A DNA stretch of 64,000 nt from Lithospermum erythrorhizon. Lineage: Eukaryota; Streptophyta; Magnoliopsida; Boraginales; Boraginaceae. Each line of letters starts with the position of its first letter. Positions within the stretch are counted from its first letter, which is position 1. The stretch lies in contig JADFUC010000207.1 in assembly GCA_019722365.1 (NCBI GenBank), positions 62,001 through 126,000 on the forward strand, read 5' to 3'. The notes beneath the pieces are model-generated. The model saw only the letters and a list, made by a program, of their open reading frames with translations. It was not told the DNA's origin and made no database searches. Shown here one piece after another: positions 1-11,893 of this stretch. The translations under genes were made by a program, and so were the position numbers.

Positions 1-2440
1 TCCACCACGTGCTTGCCCTTCATGAAGTTTATCACCGGATGGGCAGAGATTTTGCATCTTCACCAGACTATCTTCCTTTTCAAAACATCGGGGATTTCGC
101 GACCGGGTGAGGGCTGCAGATAAGGCCGGGGAACCCAATAGTTTCACTTCGCTTCCCGGACGGCGCGATCAACCACTTGATCAAATATTATCTTCCCACA
201 TTCCAACTCGGTGCTCGTAACCCATTACAAACAAAGATCTCAGTGAAGAATCTCGACAACATCGTGTTGCTTCGAGGTAGAACAAGGTTACAATGTAGTT
301 TTAAGAACAAAGACACCCGGCATTTCAGAGAAGCTCAGAATCCGCCCTTCGCCGCCACGCCTCGCAGCTCCACCACTGAAGTTCTTCAACGACGCCCCTA
401 CTGCAGTTGGCTCCAGTGAGCCTCCATCCTTGAGTCCACCGGTTGACGATCATGTAATAAATTTAAAGACGTGTCCCCGAAGCTTCACTTCTCAGGAAAT
501 ACTTCGTGGAGTCCCCGGCTTAGTAATATCCCCGTGACAGCACGCATACCCTCGATCTCAGCTTTTAGCCAACGTAGTCTCAATGTCCTTCATTAAGCCG
601 GGGAGCAGCCCCCTACCAATGACTCCATATAGTCCGATTGTCATGGCGGCATCCGACGTAAACCTCTCGGTAATATTCCTAAAGACATACGAACTTCCCA
701 CTCAAGCAAAGATGTTCTTCTCCATAGAACTCAACTCCATCACCCTCCGCTTCCTTTACCCTTTAGCAATTCTATTGTGGATACGGTTGCGGGAGTCATT
801 GACTCTCATTTTACCCTTCGAACTACCAGGGCCCTTTTTCTCTTCCCCAGAGGACTCCTCCTCATCAATAACAAAGTCATCGCCTTTCTTTGGAATCTCA
901 ATCCCCTTCCTTCTCTTTGAGTCCACTTTGGCACTCCTCCCTTCAAAGACTTCTCAAGGCTTGCCCTTTTGCCCTCTCTCTTCTCGCCACCATCTTCTCA
1001 AGTTCATCTAAGTCAACACTCTTCTCAAATATAGACTCTCCCCGACCTAACCTTTTTCTTTTCTCCTTTTTGTAGGCCGCAGTGATCGGGCCCTTAGTTC
1101 TTCTCCGACTGAGTCGACGACAATTATAATGTCATCATCTTCTTTAGTAGCACGTGAGGTCAGATGACTCGAACGAATCCTCAGGCCCCCTGCTGGGCAG
1201 ACTCTCTCGATTCTCCTCCTTTCTTTCGACAAGAATCTTCGCTAAGTGTCACTGGGAGGATCGGGTATTGTCGCTTACTTAATTTGTTTCATCGTATGGA
1301 ACGGACAAAAGTTTAACCTACGGATTACCGCATCATCATCACTAATTTCCACATCAATAGTCGATCTTGTCAACATTATCCTCGTGCACAAAACCTAGAG
1401 ATTTTTCGAATTTTGACCTTCGAGATTGCTACTTTTAGACAATCCGAATCCGTGTTAACCACCCACCCGATCTCGGCAACACCAAAGCCAGCGCCTCTCA
1501 GATGTCATTGGCCTCCTTCGCTACTCGTAATTTCCACCCACGAGATCATTGGGTTTTCAACCGGCTACTTACTCATCGGGAGGAATTACCTCAAGCAGGA
1601 CAGTTCCCCAAGTTCTCGCCCGAGCCCTTCTAGCAACCAGGCGGGCCGCTCTTTTCGAGTATTCAACATAAGTAGATAAGGAGACTTTCAGAAAGCATGA
1701 AAGATTTATCATGAAGTTTTCAAGTGTAAGTGGGATGGTGAGCAAGAGGTTGCGAGAAAGACTGTGTACGAATTGCTTGGGGCGAAATGGAGAAAATAAC
1801 TTCAACACACGTTCTTGAAAAGAGCGCCGCACAATAAAGTGCCCAAGAAACCGCCAATTCTCCAAGAGTAACTGGCTGCGGCTACCTTATCCAGCTTGTT
1901 ATAACACTTGGTTTCTATTTGGGGCGTTATAACCTCGCTAATCAAGCATTTGTTCATCACACACAACCCCAAGGCCGCTTCGTATATTCGACCGATTAAC
2001 GCCTAAACCCTCGTGAAGAATACCGCCGCTTGTTTATCAATGGCTACATGTTCAAATTGACGACCCCCATCTTCCACCTCAACTCCCTAACGGTTGACGT
2101 CAGATATCTATATGCTTAGTCCGACTATGCCGAACCGGATTTTTGAAATGCTTACGGGCACCTACGTTGTCACAAAGGGTAGTCAGCGACTCAAGCCACA
2201 CCATATTCTTCCAAAGATTTGTTTAATCCAAATTAGCCGAGTACAACCGCCTCCCCTCGGCCGGCCATATTCAGCCTTTCCGCGAGTGGACACTAATTTT
2301 GCTTCTTGCTAAACCATGACACAAGATTATTTCCAACAAAGAAACATCCTCCTGACGTGCTTTTTCTATCCTCCGTGTTTCCCGCCTACCAAAGATCACA
2401 AAGATCCAACAAGCAGAAAGTATGGTCAAAATAAGAGTCC
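1..2440. other. Unassigned repeat-like region, no supported gene
   Basis: Base composition is richer in G+C than the intergenic DNA further right and resembles the neighbouring retroelement. Short open frames exist on both strands but none matches a family I recognise. On the minus strand around 780-1000 the text reads as lysine/glutamate-rich protein (for example a stretch like IPKKGDDFVIDEEES near 840-910), interrupted by shifts, so this may be the tail of a decayed gag or other element-encoded protein. No terminal repeat was matched to it. Confidence 0.3.
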
Positions 2441-2529
2441 ATGATTATACGTGACTCGCACATTACTGGTGAATTCTCGACAAAGTGTTCATGACTTTCT
2501 TTGGGATCGCTTCGACATCTACGCACGCC

Positions 2530-3485
2530 TCACGGAGCTATGCTTATATCCTGACGACTCATGTTTGTGCAGCAGTGCCACCGATCATGCTTCATGTAGC
2601 TTCTCATCAACATCTTTCCCATCTGGACATCCTTAATCCAACTTTTAAAGTTGAAATGCCAACGGAGTTCTTTATTTTTAGATGTTTCCAATCCAAACTT
2701 CTTCATCATGCTTGGCATAATCAAGTTCGGTAGATGAAAATGCTATCTTCCATTCGATTAACTGAATCCTTTAAAGTACTTCAATTCTCCCACCATACCA
2801 TCCTCGACTCGCCTCCATTTGTCGAATCCAATCATTTTTACCGTGCTGCCTGACACCCCACCTAACACCATGTCATCGACATATATTCGAAGCTACCATC
2901 ATCCTGTTCTTATCCCTTTTTATGAATAAAGTTGTTATCAACTCCCCTCGAGTATATCCATTTTTGTCGAAACACGCTGAAGTCTTCATACCAAATGAGC
3001 TTCGCTGGTGACAATGTGGCAGCCCTTCTTCGCTTATACACGCTCGTGATTTTGGGCATCAATAAATCCTTTTGGTTGTTCAACATGTAATTCTTGAACA
3101 ATTCCATTAAGAAAGCACTCTCGACATCCATCTCGAAGAGTTTGAATTTCAAGAGACATGATGGTAGGAGTGTAATGGATTGCCTCAAGCCCGCTACCGT
3201 GCGAATGTCTCTTCAAAGTCATACCTTCAATCTGTATAACCTGCGCAACCAATCTAGCTTGCTTCGTAACATTCCCTCGACTCATCCATCTTATTTCAAG
3301 ATCCATTTAGTGCCAATAACATTGCATTCGGAAGGCCTCGGGACAAGCTCCCACACATCGTTCTTATCAAACTGAATTAGCTCTTCTTGCATGGCCGTGA
3401 TCCAATACTCATCAAGTAGAGCAGCTTTCACGTCTTTTGGTTCCACCTTAGAGATGAAGCATGTTTGTCCAAGCAACCCTGCCAT
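2530..3485 (-). pseudogene. Copia reverse transcriptase / RNase H remnant (element A)
   Basis: Minus-strand frames 3291-3485, 3034-3306, 2910-3188 and 2530-2724 follow each other as successive parts of a copia RT. They include an N-terminal AMQEELIQFDKNDVWELVPRP-like block, the FEMDVESAFLMELF block (from DVKSAFLNG), and the catalytic IYVDDMV motif encoded at about 2867-2886. The segment then passes into the KFGLETSK linker that precedes RNase H. At least three frame changes separate the parts, so no functional enzyme can be made. Family assignment is secure; exact ends are approximate. Confidence 0.85.
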
Positions 3486-3499
3486 TTTTTCTCGACAAT

Positions 3500-4650
3500 G
3501 ACCTTGTCCTTCCTCCTAAAGGGTTATTCCTTGGATCGCTCACCAATGATATGCTCAGGCGATTCTTTGAATTCGGGCAACCGGGTTCAATTTCCTTTTC
3601 CTCCACCTCGCATATTCTTCATCCCTTCATTATCTCGACCGCGAGCCGACCGATGGTTTGACAAATTGGGGGTGTCTTCATCTATCGTCACGACGCTCCG
3701 ATCCACTACTCACATTTATAGATTCCATAACCATATGAGTTCGCTTTGTTATACACTCTCAAAAGACGCTATTCCCCGAGTATCCCGTGAAGATTCCTTC
3801 ATCACTTCGAACATCAAATTTCGCCTGCCCCTATCGCCGTGATATAACACGACTTCCAAACACACGTGCGGCGTGACATTCGCTTCCTTCCTCGCCATAC
3901 CATAGGATGTCGACGAGTACGGTCCTGAGCTTAACCCGCCGCGACGCGACATTGCAGTTAATGCTCTCCGCCTGCACTTTTATGGGCAGATCTCGCATGC
4001 AGCATTTACTCGCCATTTCTGAGTGTTCTCGTTTTCTTTCCACGATTCCATTTTCGGTGAGCGACAGCGCGAGTATTCGTGGTTTGATTCCCACTTCACC
4101 ACAAAATTTTTGGAACTCATATTCTCAAATTCTCTACCACGATCGCTCAATAACCAAGATAAGTCGGGTTTCCCTTTCTCTCTCGATTTGTATTGCCAAG
4201 TTCCAACACATCAAAGGTTTCCAGATTTTCGAGAAACTCAACCTTACGCGAACTCAAAAGTCATCAACACACACAAAACATACTTTCTCCCAGCCTATAC
4301 TCTACTCAGACGGGTCCCATTAAATCCATGTAGTAGTTCCGTAACCCTCGGTGTCCACCCGTTGTAACCTGCTGCGAGACCCGGTTTGCTCGCCTATTCG
4401 ACACTCCCCACGTGACATTTTCCTCGACCACCAACGTGCAATCCTCGACACCATTCAGTAAATAAGTTGTCGAATATCATGGTAGTCAGGCGCGGCCCAA
4501 GTCGCCAGGTCATAAATTTACATCCCTTCGAAGTTCTACCATCAAGTCTCTACGACACGGTGTCCATGGGGATAATAGCTTATCAGGATCACTTCTCAGA
4601 TAACGAGGTTGTCGTTGGGTCGCTACATTACATGTATTTTGTCAAAGGCA
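3500..4650 (-). pseudogene. Copia integrase remnant (element A)
   Basis: The minus-strand frame 3831-4094 carries the end of a copia integrase core, recognisable by NGIVERKREHSEMASKC (family pattern NGVVERKNRT..EMAR) and later ARVFGS (family: KVFGS), which sits just after the catalytic domain. Text further right, to about 4650, is compatible with the rest of the core but is too broken for me to mark the DDE residues. The segment joins directly to the RT remnant on its left, as expected for copia pol. Confidence 0.7.
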
Positions 4651-5799
4651 ACCTTTGTGACCACTCACCACAGTAGCTTGGCTAATTTTTCAATAAGATT
4701 TGCAATGAGCCCTTTCCACCAACGTGTAACTTCTTCGAGACAGTAATCCTTCAACATTCAAGCACCTTTGCCGATAACCTTGCCTTTTCCTCCAAAAGTG
4801 ACAGCTAAAACTGCCACTGCCCGACCGGGTAAGATAAATATTCCTCACACATATGTCCGAACAACCACCGTCAAAGTACCATCCAGCCCATGCCGCTGCT
4901 TTAAGAGAAGTAAAACCACATCAAGTATCACAAGTAACCCTTCTTACCCATTGCATTCTCGCGGGAGAATATCGGCTTCGCTATTTCCCCATAAATTTTG
5001 TAACAAGAGGGCGCTATATGTCCTCTTTCCGCAAAGAATGGCATCTCCAAGTAGTGCTTTTGATTACTGATTTGGCCGAGTTCGGCAGCCTAAAAACATC
5101 CTTCCTCCACATAGTCGGGCTTTTGGTTTCATGGTCAGATCCTATTCTCGAATTGCCACCACACCTTTTTCCTCGAGATAGAATTTCATCCAATATCAGC
5201 GCCGAATTCATCATGTTTATTCCCTTTGTCATTCTTTTCTCACTTTGTTTTAACGCGTGATTTCCAATTTTTGTTCTTCATCAAGCTTTCTCTAATTCTT
5301 TGTTCCTTTCTTCAAAGATGCTTTCAATTTCGCCAGAGTGTATGCCTTGCTTAATGTGGACCATTTTTCAAACAAGAATCGATAGTTGGCCATCAGCTCT
5401 TCTTCGCAAGTTCTTCCTCTTCTTTCACTCATGTCATGCCGTGGTCACAACCATTAACCCTCGGATCGACCGAAGTTCTTGATCCTCATGGTACCGTAAA
5501 GGCTACAAAAATTATTAACCCATTGTTGCTTTCTTCTTCTTCATCGTAATCTCTTCATCCGACAAGTGTATAGCACTTGACCGCTTCCTTCAATGAAGCT
5601 TGGACATTCAACTCGATGCACTGTGCCTTCAGTGACTCCCTACATCAGATCCCTTTGGATGTATTATTATTCGATCCTCCCGACTTGTGGTTCTTCCACA
5701 CCTCATTCCACGGTCAAACGTTCCTCGCGCTGCTTCCAAGAAAGGTTTCTAAACCTTTTAGAGTTTTGTTGAAATTTTTGCCAGTAGATTTATAGTTTC

Positions 5800-6400
5800 A
5801 CCCAGACCTTCTTCCCGCATTCTGTATTTGATGTCTCAAAGCTAATTCACTTTCCTTGGGATGATTCACTGGCCCTCCAGAAATATTTCAAGGTTATAAG
5901 ATTTCCACCGGGCTTCATCGAAAATCATAGTCGATAGATCCCGAGCCTCTATAGCTGTAACTTTGTGAGCAAATCTTTTAGAAGAGTTCTCAAGATTTCT
6001 AACGAAGTTTTCATACTCATCTTCTCTCTCCATGGAAAAGACTCATTAGCAAGGTCCTTATTTTGGAATCAGAGGTCGTGATTGTCTCGGCCCTCCCCCG
6101 CATCTTCGCATTTTCCCACCCGGTGGTTAATCGTTAAAGTCTAGACATCCTTACTGGCACCTTCATAAAGTACCAGAGGGATTTCCCATGCCTCGACTAC
6201 GCACACGAGCTAATGTTTAAACACTTCGACTTACTAAGACGTAAGGATAGCATTTAGTGCTTCATTGTCTCTCAAGGATAATTCTCGCTTCTAAGATTTA
6301 ATTCGCTTTGTTCTTCTTGATCACCGTAACCTTCATCATTTGTTTCGTGGGTCTGGCCCAGCCTGGGCAGTTACCTTCATGCTCTCGTATTCAATCGATC
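5800..6400 (-). pseudogene. Probable copia gag remnant (element A)
   Basis: On the minus strand the broken translation includes RFAHKVTAIEARDLSTM, similar in layout to the copia gag stretch where RF.VKVTAIEE is followed by a helix. It lies between the primer-binding site and the pol remnants, where gag belongs. No intact zinc knuckle was seen. The call rests mostly on position. Confidence 0.4.
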
Positions 6401-6530
6401 GTAAGAAGCGCGGTCATCTTAGCTTTCCAAGAGGGTAATTAATTCATCGTCATGGGAGGACGAGCGATCGAGCTACCTTCCTCGTTCCTTCCATTGGTTC
6501 ACAAAAGATTTCACTCTATATGTCGTAGTA

Positions 6531-6543
6531 CTGGCTCTAATAC
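6531..6543 (-). other. Primer-binding site (initiator tRNA-Met), element A
   Basis: The minus strand reads TGGTATTAGAGCC, one change from TGGTATCAGAGC, the usual copia site complementary to the 3' end of initiator tRNA-Met. It fixes the inner edge of the 5' LTR to its right and the direction of the element as minus. Confidence 0.7.
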
Positions 6544-6545
6544 CA

Positions 6546-7110
6546 ATCAAAAGCCAGAACCAACACGGAATCATTATTAATCCAACAAGCAGACAAAGAA
6601 CGAATTTTCAATAATGATAACCAAAAATAAACGCATTACGAAAATCTGGGTGAACTCAGCTCAGCTTGCCAGAAGACTTACGCCCTGGGGCAACAAGCCT
6701 GGGTGAAAGGCTTTCCACTATAAAGATGAAGCAGTTACAAAGAGGATTTACACCGATGCCTCCACATCAATTGACGCTCTAATTAACCTTCACTATGTGA
6801 AATAGATCCACCTATTCTCACCACTATCAACACACACCGATCACAATACAACGAAATAAATACTTTAAGCATGTTGTTACAGCTGGTGCTATAACAACTG
6901 CATAATAAATAAGTAAGGCAGAACCTCCAACTACACATCTACTCACCTAATCGACACTCAATAAATCAGATTACGAATAATGATATTGAACTTTGCAAGA
7001 AAACATTTTTTCTGTTTCACATCTTCAAGAAGGCCGTCCATTTATAAGTAGAGTCACATAGGGTTTTGGTCTCACTTCTGAAAGATCTTCTAAGCACTGT
7101 TAATCCTTCC
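6546..7110 (-). repeat. Candidate 5' LTR of copia element A
   Basis: This stretch starts next to the primer-binding site and has an LTR-like character, including a minus-strand TATA-like box (CTTATAAATGG, about 7041-7051). The outer end was not fixed because the partner LTR was not found; about 7110 is an estimate. Confidence 0.45.
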
Positions 7111-7701
7111 ACGCAGCATCCTACCAAAACTTGACATTCTCGCCATTCATAACTCGAAATATACCAAACCTTAAAACTCGCCATTCGCGAATCGAATAAA
7201 CAACATAATTACTATCCTTGTGGTTCCCACCTAACCCATCAAGTGCCCAAACCGCGAATGGCACAAAGAAAACACGCCAGATCATTTTAACACTCGAAGA
7301 CTTTGTTTGAACATCGTCTACGCGGATACGTGCAAAGCCTAACAAATAACGATCAACAAGAAAAACTTCACCAACCACATTCAACAAGAGTCACTAACTC
7401 CGAGCAATGCATCGAATCAGCCTGGGGCGGCCCAAACCCCGACAGCCCAACAAAGGATACTCATTTGGCTCGCTAGCACTTCATCCCATCGTGAGGCCCA
7501 ACTCCGCTTTCATAAGGTTGCGGACGCTTCTTATTAGACTTTAGATGCTTTCAAATGTTAGATCAATGTTAGATCACCCACAGAGCCCGTTTGATTCTTC
7601 CTATTTGTCTCATCCTTTTTCAAATTAGCATTAAAATCAAAGAATTTAAGTGTATGAGCCATCGTTGTACCCTACAATAAAGATACTGATGAATGCCCGC
7701 C
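7111..7701. other. Gap without recognised gene
   Basis: Contains an 88-codon minus-strand open frame (7121-7387) with no family resemblance that I can support, and otherwise ordinary sequence. It may include the outer part of the element A LTR. Confidence 0.3.
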
Positions 7702-8878
7702 CTAATTTACTCCAGTTTGGCCCAATACCTCGTCCTCCATTAATGCCTTTTTATGTTGACCAGCCGTTTCTAAAAATTGAAATCCCTCAATAATTGCCTC
7801 ATCATTTGAATCACCCTCTTTTAAATGCCCCCTAGAAAACCGCTTAAGCGTAATTGCCCCATTCGAATAGGCAAGTAATGATTCTTTTGAATTTGAATTT
7901 GAATTTGAATTTGAAATTCCCTGATTATCTTCTTCCTCCAACCATATTACGCTGATCCCCAATGTCCGCGAGGGAGGCGAGATACCAATGGGGTGAAAAC
8001 CCGGTAGTACCCGCGGCGAACTCACTCCCCTATTCCTCATAGGATCTTCCGTATCCCCTGCTAACTGATTGTTCCCCTTCCAAACTAACTGTGGGAATTC
8101 TTCCACACCAGCTTTCTCCTCAAGAACGAACTCCACCCAGGAACGTTCCATCGGGGCCCTAATCCACATATCGTACACATGATCTTTTCGAGGGTCACCT
8201 CCTTCAGGTAGATCCGGATATTGCTTGACAAAATGCCCAAGGAGACCACACCGGAAACAAATATGTGGAAGCCTCTCATATGCAAGATACCCTGCACAAA
8301 TTGAATCTCCTACCAACAATTTGACCATCCTTCGAATCGGTTTCGTAACATTCACCGAGGCTCTGATCTGAAAGAACTTAGTCCCAGCCCTATCCTTTCT
8401 TAGTTCGACCACCTCACAATCACAGAGAGAAGCCGCCACTTTTCTAGCAACATCTCTTGTATAAAATTCATCCTTCAATCCTCTAACATAGATCCAAAAC
8501 ACACAAGTCGAAAATTGAAGCTCTAATGGATCCACATCCCTTATCCAGTCACGGAAAATTAAAAGATTATTGTCAAAACACCAAGGCCCTCTTAGCAACA
8601 CCCTCTTTTTTTTTCCCCAGCGAAGGGAAGAAAACATGGAGAACGGGGCCATCTGCCCGTGAGACTCTTAGAGCCTCACAGCTCCATGCATTCGACATAG
8701 CGATGGTAAAGTTCTTAATACTAAGGAAACTCTCCATCAAGGGCAGCACTCGCACGAACATACTCACCTCGCATGCCAACAAGCCATTAGCTAGATCCGC
8801 CTCCTCCAACTGAACAATATGACCTTCTTCCTCAGATAAGTTGCATTTCAAAAGGTTTTTAATTATTTCCGCATCCAT
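7702..8878 (-). pseudogene. DUF4283 / zinc-knuckle protein, LINE ORF1-like, frameshifted
   Basis: The frame starts at the ATG at 8876-8878 (MDAEIIKN) and runs about 88 codons to a run of T near 8605-8614. There it continues in another frame to the stop at 7702, with about 300 further residues. The first half is a DUF4283 domain (family landmark near the shift: LLRGPWCFDNNLLIF). A single zinc knuckle follows (CFRCGLLGHF), whose last cysteine appears as tyrosine (VKQYPD). A stretch of five asparagine-serine pairs is encoded by a hexamer repeat. DUF4283 plus CCHC proteins in plants are usually ORF1/gag-like products of non-LTR retrotransposons or genes derived from them. No reverse transcriptase follows to its left. 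The shift may be real or a homopolymer sequencing error. Confidence 0.8.
7886..7918. repeat. TTTGAA hexamer microsatellite
   Basis: About five tandem copies of TTTGAA inside the DUF4283 reading frame, encoding the Asn-Ser run on the minus strand. A six-base unit keeps the frame when copy number changes. Confidence 0.85.
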
Positions 8879-9515
8879 GAAATAGAAATGACACCAAAAA
8901 AAGATAAACACAATAAGATCTCAGAACAAGAGATAACAAATCAAAAAACTCAACAACGGAAATAGACAACAGGTTGAGAATATGTGAGAAATAAACTCCT
9001 CCTTCCATCCCCTTAAATAGTCTTTACCCCAATCAAGCAAGATCGGATCTGATCCTTCGAATCCCAAGAAACTCTCACTTACAGCAGATCAAATCCCAAG
9101 ATCCTAGAGAAAATTTGGCCATCAACACCCAATCTCACCAGAATCTTAACTTAATGGAAAATTAGATAGAGACAAATCGCTAACAAATAGTAACAGGATC
9201 CTCAATAAAAAATAAATCAACTAAAAAAACAAAAGAAACCACAGACCAAGAGCTCTAATGAGCAGTAAAAACCACAGGCAAACAGCTCCAGTGAACAATT
9301 CAAAAGAGAAGTAAAACTCTAGACAGAAACTAGAGAGGAATCAGAATCCTATCAAATCTTTGACATCAAATGAGAATATCCAAGTTACTATATTTCAAAT
9401 CTTTTTGAATAGGTTGACTTTCATGATGAGTTCATGAGACATGACTGGGTGGAGCTGTGGAGGTTTATTATTGTTATTAGAGTATCACTTATAAAAATAA
9501 ACGCCCAATGCGCAG
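8879..9515. other. Upstream flank of the DUF4283 frame, no gene seen
   Basis: A-rich sequence that would be 5' untranslated or promoter DNA for the minus-strand DUF4283 frame. No open frame or recognised motif stands out. Confidence 0.4.
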
Positions 9516-10273
9516 TGACGCTAACGCTGAACACAGTAGTTATCAACAGTAACTTGGCCAAAATCAAAAATTAAACATCAACCAGCCACATGAACACAAT
9601 TTCCTTAAACCGCATTCGCCTCTCTACCCGAAAAAAGTCACAGGCCTAATCGGTATTAACCGATTCCTGTAAGATACAATTAGAACCGACACTACCTGTA
9701 AGATTTAGCTGCTCAAATGTAACCAAGCAGGTTAGCAGCTTTCAGTTCAAAAAATATTTTTCCTCGCGGGAGCTTTAATGCATTTCGCTTTTTCTGCCTT
9801 CTAACCGATTGCTGTTGTTCAAATTATATAAAACAGAAATATAGTGGCCATGATCAACACCCATTTACTCTACTACTTATTAAATTACTTAACTCCTTAC
9901 AAGAAGTTAATACTGTGAATAAATTCTCCTCGAATGCATTCTACGAATGCTAGCCTCTTCATCTCATAAACTAGTAGTTTTAAAATGGCTCAAGAAACCT
10001 TGCCAAGAAAAGATAATATCCGAAAAACGAAGCCCGAAACCAATTAAAACCTCCAAGGCCCCAAGGCCCCGCCTCCTGATTATTATTATCGTTATATTAT
10101 CAAACCGAATCCACGAAATTTATACTAACGGCTTGCCTACGCATTCGCAGGCTACAACATTTCATGGAAGTCACTTTTTACACTTCACTAAATGAATCAT
10201 TATATAAAAGTTAATCATAATCACCCACGTCCAACGCAGATAAAGTCACACAAATTGCATTCATTTTCCAACA
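9516..10273 (-). repeat. 3' LTR of copia element B
   Basis: About 758 bp. Its right edge (TTTTCCAACA on the plus strand) is the LTR start in element direction, next to the polypurine tract. The left edge was set at TGACGCTAACGCTGAAC, matching GGACGCTAACGCTGAAC in the other copy. Confidence 0.88.
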
Positions 10274-10284
10274 ATCCCCCACAC
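10274..10284 (-). other. Polypurine tract of copia element B
   Basis: The minus strand reads GTGTGGGGGAT directly before the 3' LTR start TGTTGG. This is the site where plus-strand DNA synthesis would be primed, and it confirms orientation and the inner LTR edge. Confidence 0.8.
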
Positions 10285-11164
10285 GAATGTAATTTTTTAA
10301 AAAACAACCTATTATTGGGTGATAATTACAACGACCAACACCGCATAGATGACAAAGCTTAAGACCTCGAACCTTCCTCAAGGACAGATGTTCTATGCAC
10401 ACCAAAGCCCGCGAATTCAACCATTCTTTTTACCTGCAAACAAATCCATTATACTACACACAGGTATCAATCAATACTTGCCTCAGTTCTCATGGGTGTG
10501 TCCGGTTTGGCCATGGACACCTGCCTGGTTCTGTGAGATTCCTCAAGAAATGTGCCCTCTCATTTCTCAGGCTTCTAAAGCGTTTCTTACTTTAGCTTCC
10601 ACATGTGACTTCTCCAACTTTTAACGAACTCCGTGATAATGCTTTACTAGATCTAGTAATAGAGTCATTAAAAGCAAAAGCTCATCCTATTCTTACAGTA
10701 TCACTGCTCTCATCCGAGAATACGTGGAAGTGGCTAAACCCCCACAGCCGATTTAACTATGATTACAATTAGTTGTCCCATCAACCTAGTTCTCGGGATC
10801 TCCAAATAGCTAGGTCAGGGTTTTCCTTCATAACCATATTATCTTAACGGCTTCGCCCCCATTCCATTGGATGATTTCTCAACTAGTTCCTCTATTTAAC
10901 CCTTTGGTCAATGATCCGCAATGTTAATCCTTTCGATCTTTACGTAGTCACCGAAATGATAACTCCAAATTTCGAGATTGGGCTTGCCTAATAGTATTAT
11001 GTGTCGATTTTAATGGTGATAATGGTCTTATTCTCACTAATATACATAAGGGTTTTCAGGCCTACCTACACTGTCGAATGACCGTCACAATGTATGCAAA
11101 TCGGGCGGCACCTGGGTCTTCCCACTGTGATGTCTCGAAGAAACAGCGCAACCATTCAATCTCT

Positions 11165-11422
11165 TCACATTTGTCCAATGCTATGAACTCCCATTCCATA
11201 ATGTATCTCGGCAATAATCGCTTGCTTTTGAGGACTTCTAAGCATTGTCACCGCACTCCCCCAAAGTGAAAAAATATAACCACTTGTAGAGAGTAATCCT
11301 CGAGTATCTAATATCCAATTGGCATCACTGCATTCCTTCAAGAACAAATTGGATATCTTGTATAACGCAACCCATAGTTCGAAAGTGTATCTCAAGTATC
11401 CTAAGATACTATCGTTTTCCAA
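11165..11422 (-). pseudogene. Copia RNase H remnant (element B)
   Basis: The minus-strand translation contains CSDANWILDTR followed by STSGYIFSLWGSAV, the hallmark copia RNase H text (family: YSDADWAGD...STSGYVFTLGGGAVSW). The catalytic SDANW aspartate is still visible. Downstream the usual ST.EAEY/ESE block is degraded (AIIAEIHYG), so the enzyme is dead. Confidence 0.88.
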
Positions 11423-11545
11423 TGTTCATGACTAGACATTTGTGTACCTACTTAACTTGCTCACTTATGAATATCGTGATTTAGCCAAGAACTCATTAGT
11501 ACATCGTGCTACCTATTATTTGGAGAAGACTCCGCAATTGCGACA

Positions 11546-11893
11546 CTATTTCTCCTTTATTCCTGTTAGATGATAAATTATAGGAGTTTTTGACATTTCT
11601 TCATCACCTTTACTAAATTTGCTTAGTATCGTGTCAACATAGTGTGTTTGGCTCAAAACTAGTCCCTGTTGATTTCTCATAATCTTAACCCCCAAAATGA
11701 TATCAGCGTGTCCCATGTCTTTCATGTCAAATTTTTCATTCAACATGTCTTTTGTTGACTGTATCATTTTGTGATTGCTCCCTACAATGAGCATGTCATC
11801 AACGTAGAGACATAGTATGACATATCCATCTCTTGTGGTCTTTGCATAGACACACTTATCACATTCATTTATCTTGAAGCCGTTTGACAACAT
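11546..11893 (-). pseudogene. Copia reverse transcriptase remnant, C-terminal half (element B)
   Basis: A 115-codon frame with the catalytic LCLYVDDMLIVGS motif and the following LGVKIMRNQQGLVLSQTHYV block, both standard in copia RT. Preceding RT text continues to about 12200 in broken frames. This is one of the better preserved parts of the element. Confidence 0.92.

Larger units (their letters stand above)
2450..7110 (-). mobile_element. Copia element A, decayed, minus strand
   Basis: Reading right to left there is a candidate 5' LTR (about 6546-7110), a primer-binding site (6531-6543), weak gag-like text (about 5800-6400), integrase (about 3500-4650) and reverse transcriptase/RNase H (about 2530-3485). 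This integrase-before-RT order is the Ty1/copia order. Every reading frame is broken by stops and shifts, so it is a fossil. I could not find a convincing 3' LTR left of 2450; it may be deleted or too diverged to see by eye. Lineage within copia was not determined. Confidence 0.75.

Noticed and set aside
583..1011. 142-codon plus-strand open frame
   Set aside because: Serine/proline/leucine-rich translation with no domain; the opposite strand reads more like coding text, so this is probably its shadow.
3465..4367. Plus-strand open frames of 114-138 codons
   Set aside because: They are antisense to the copia integrase remnant, which explains the open frames.
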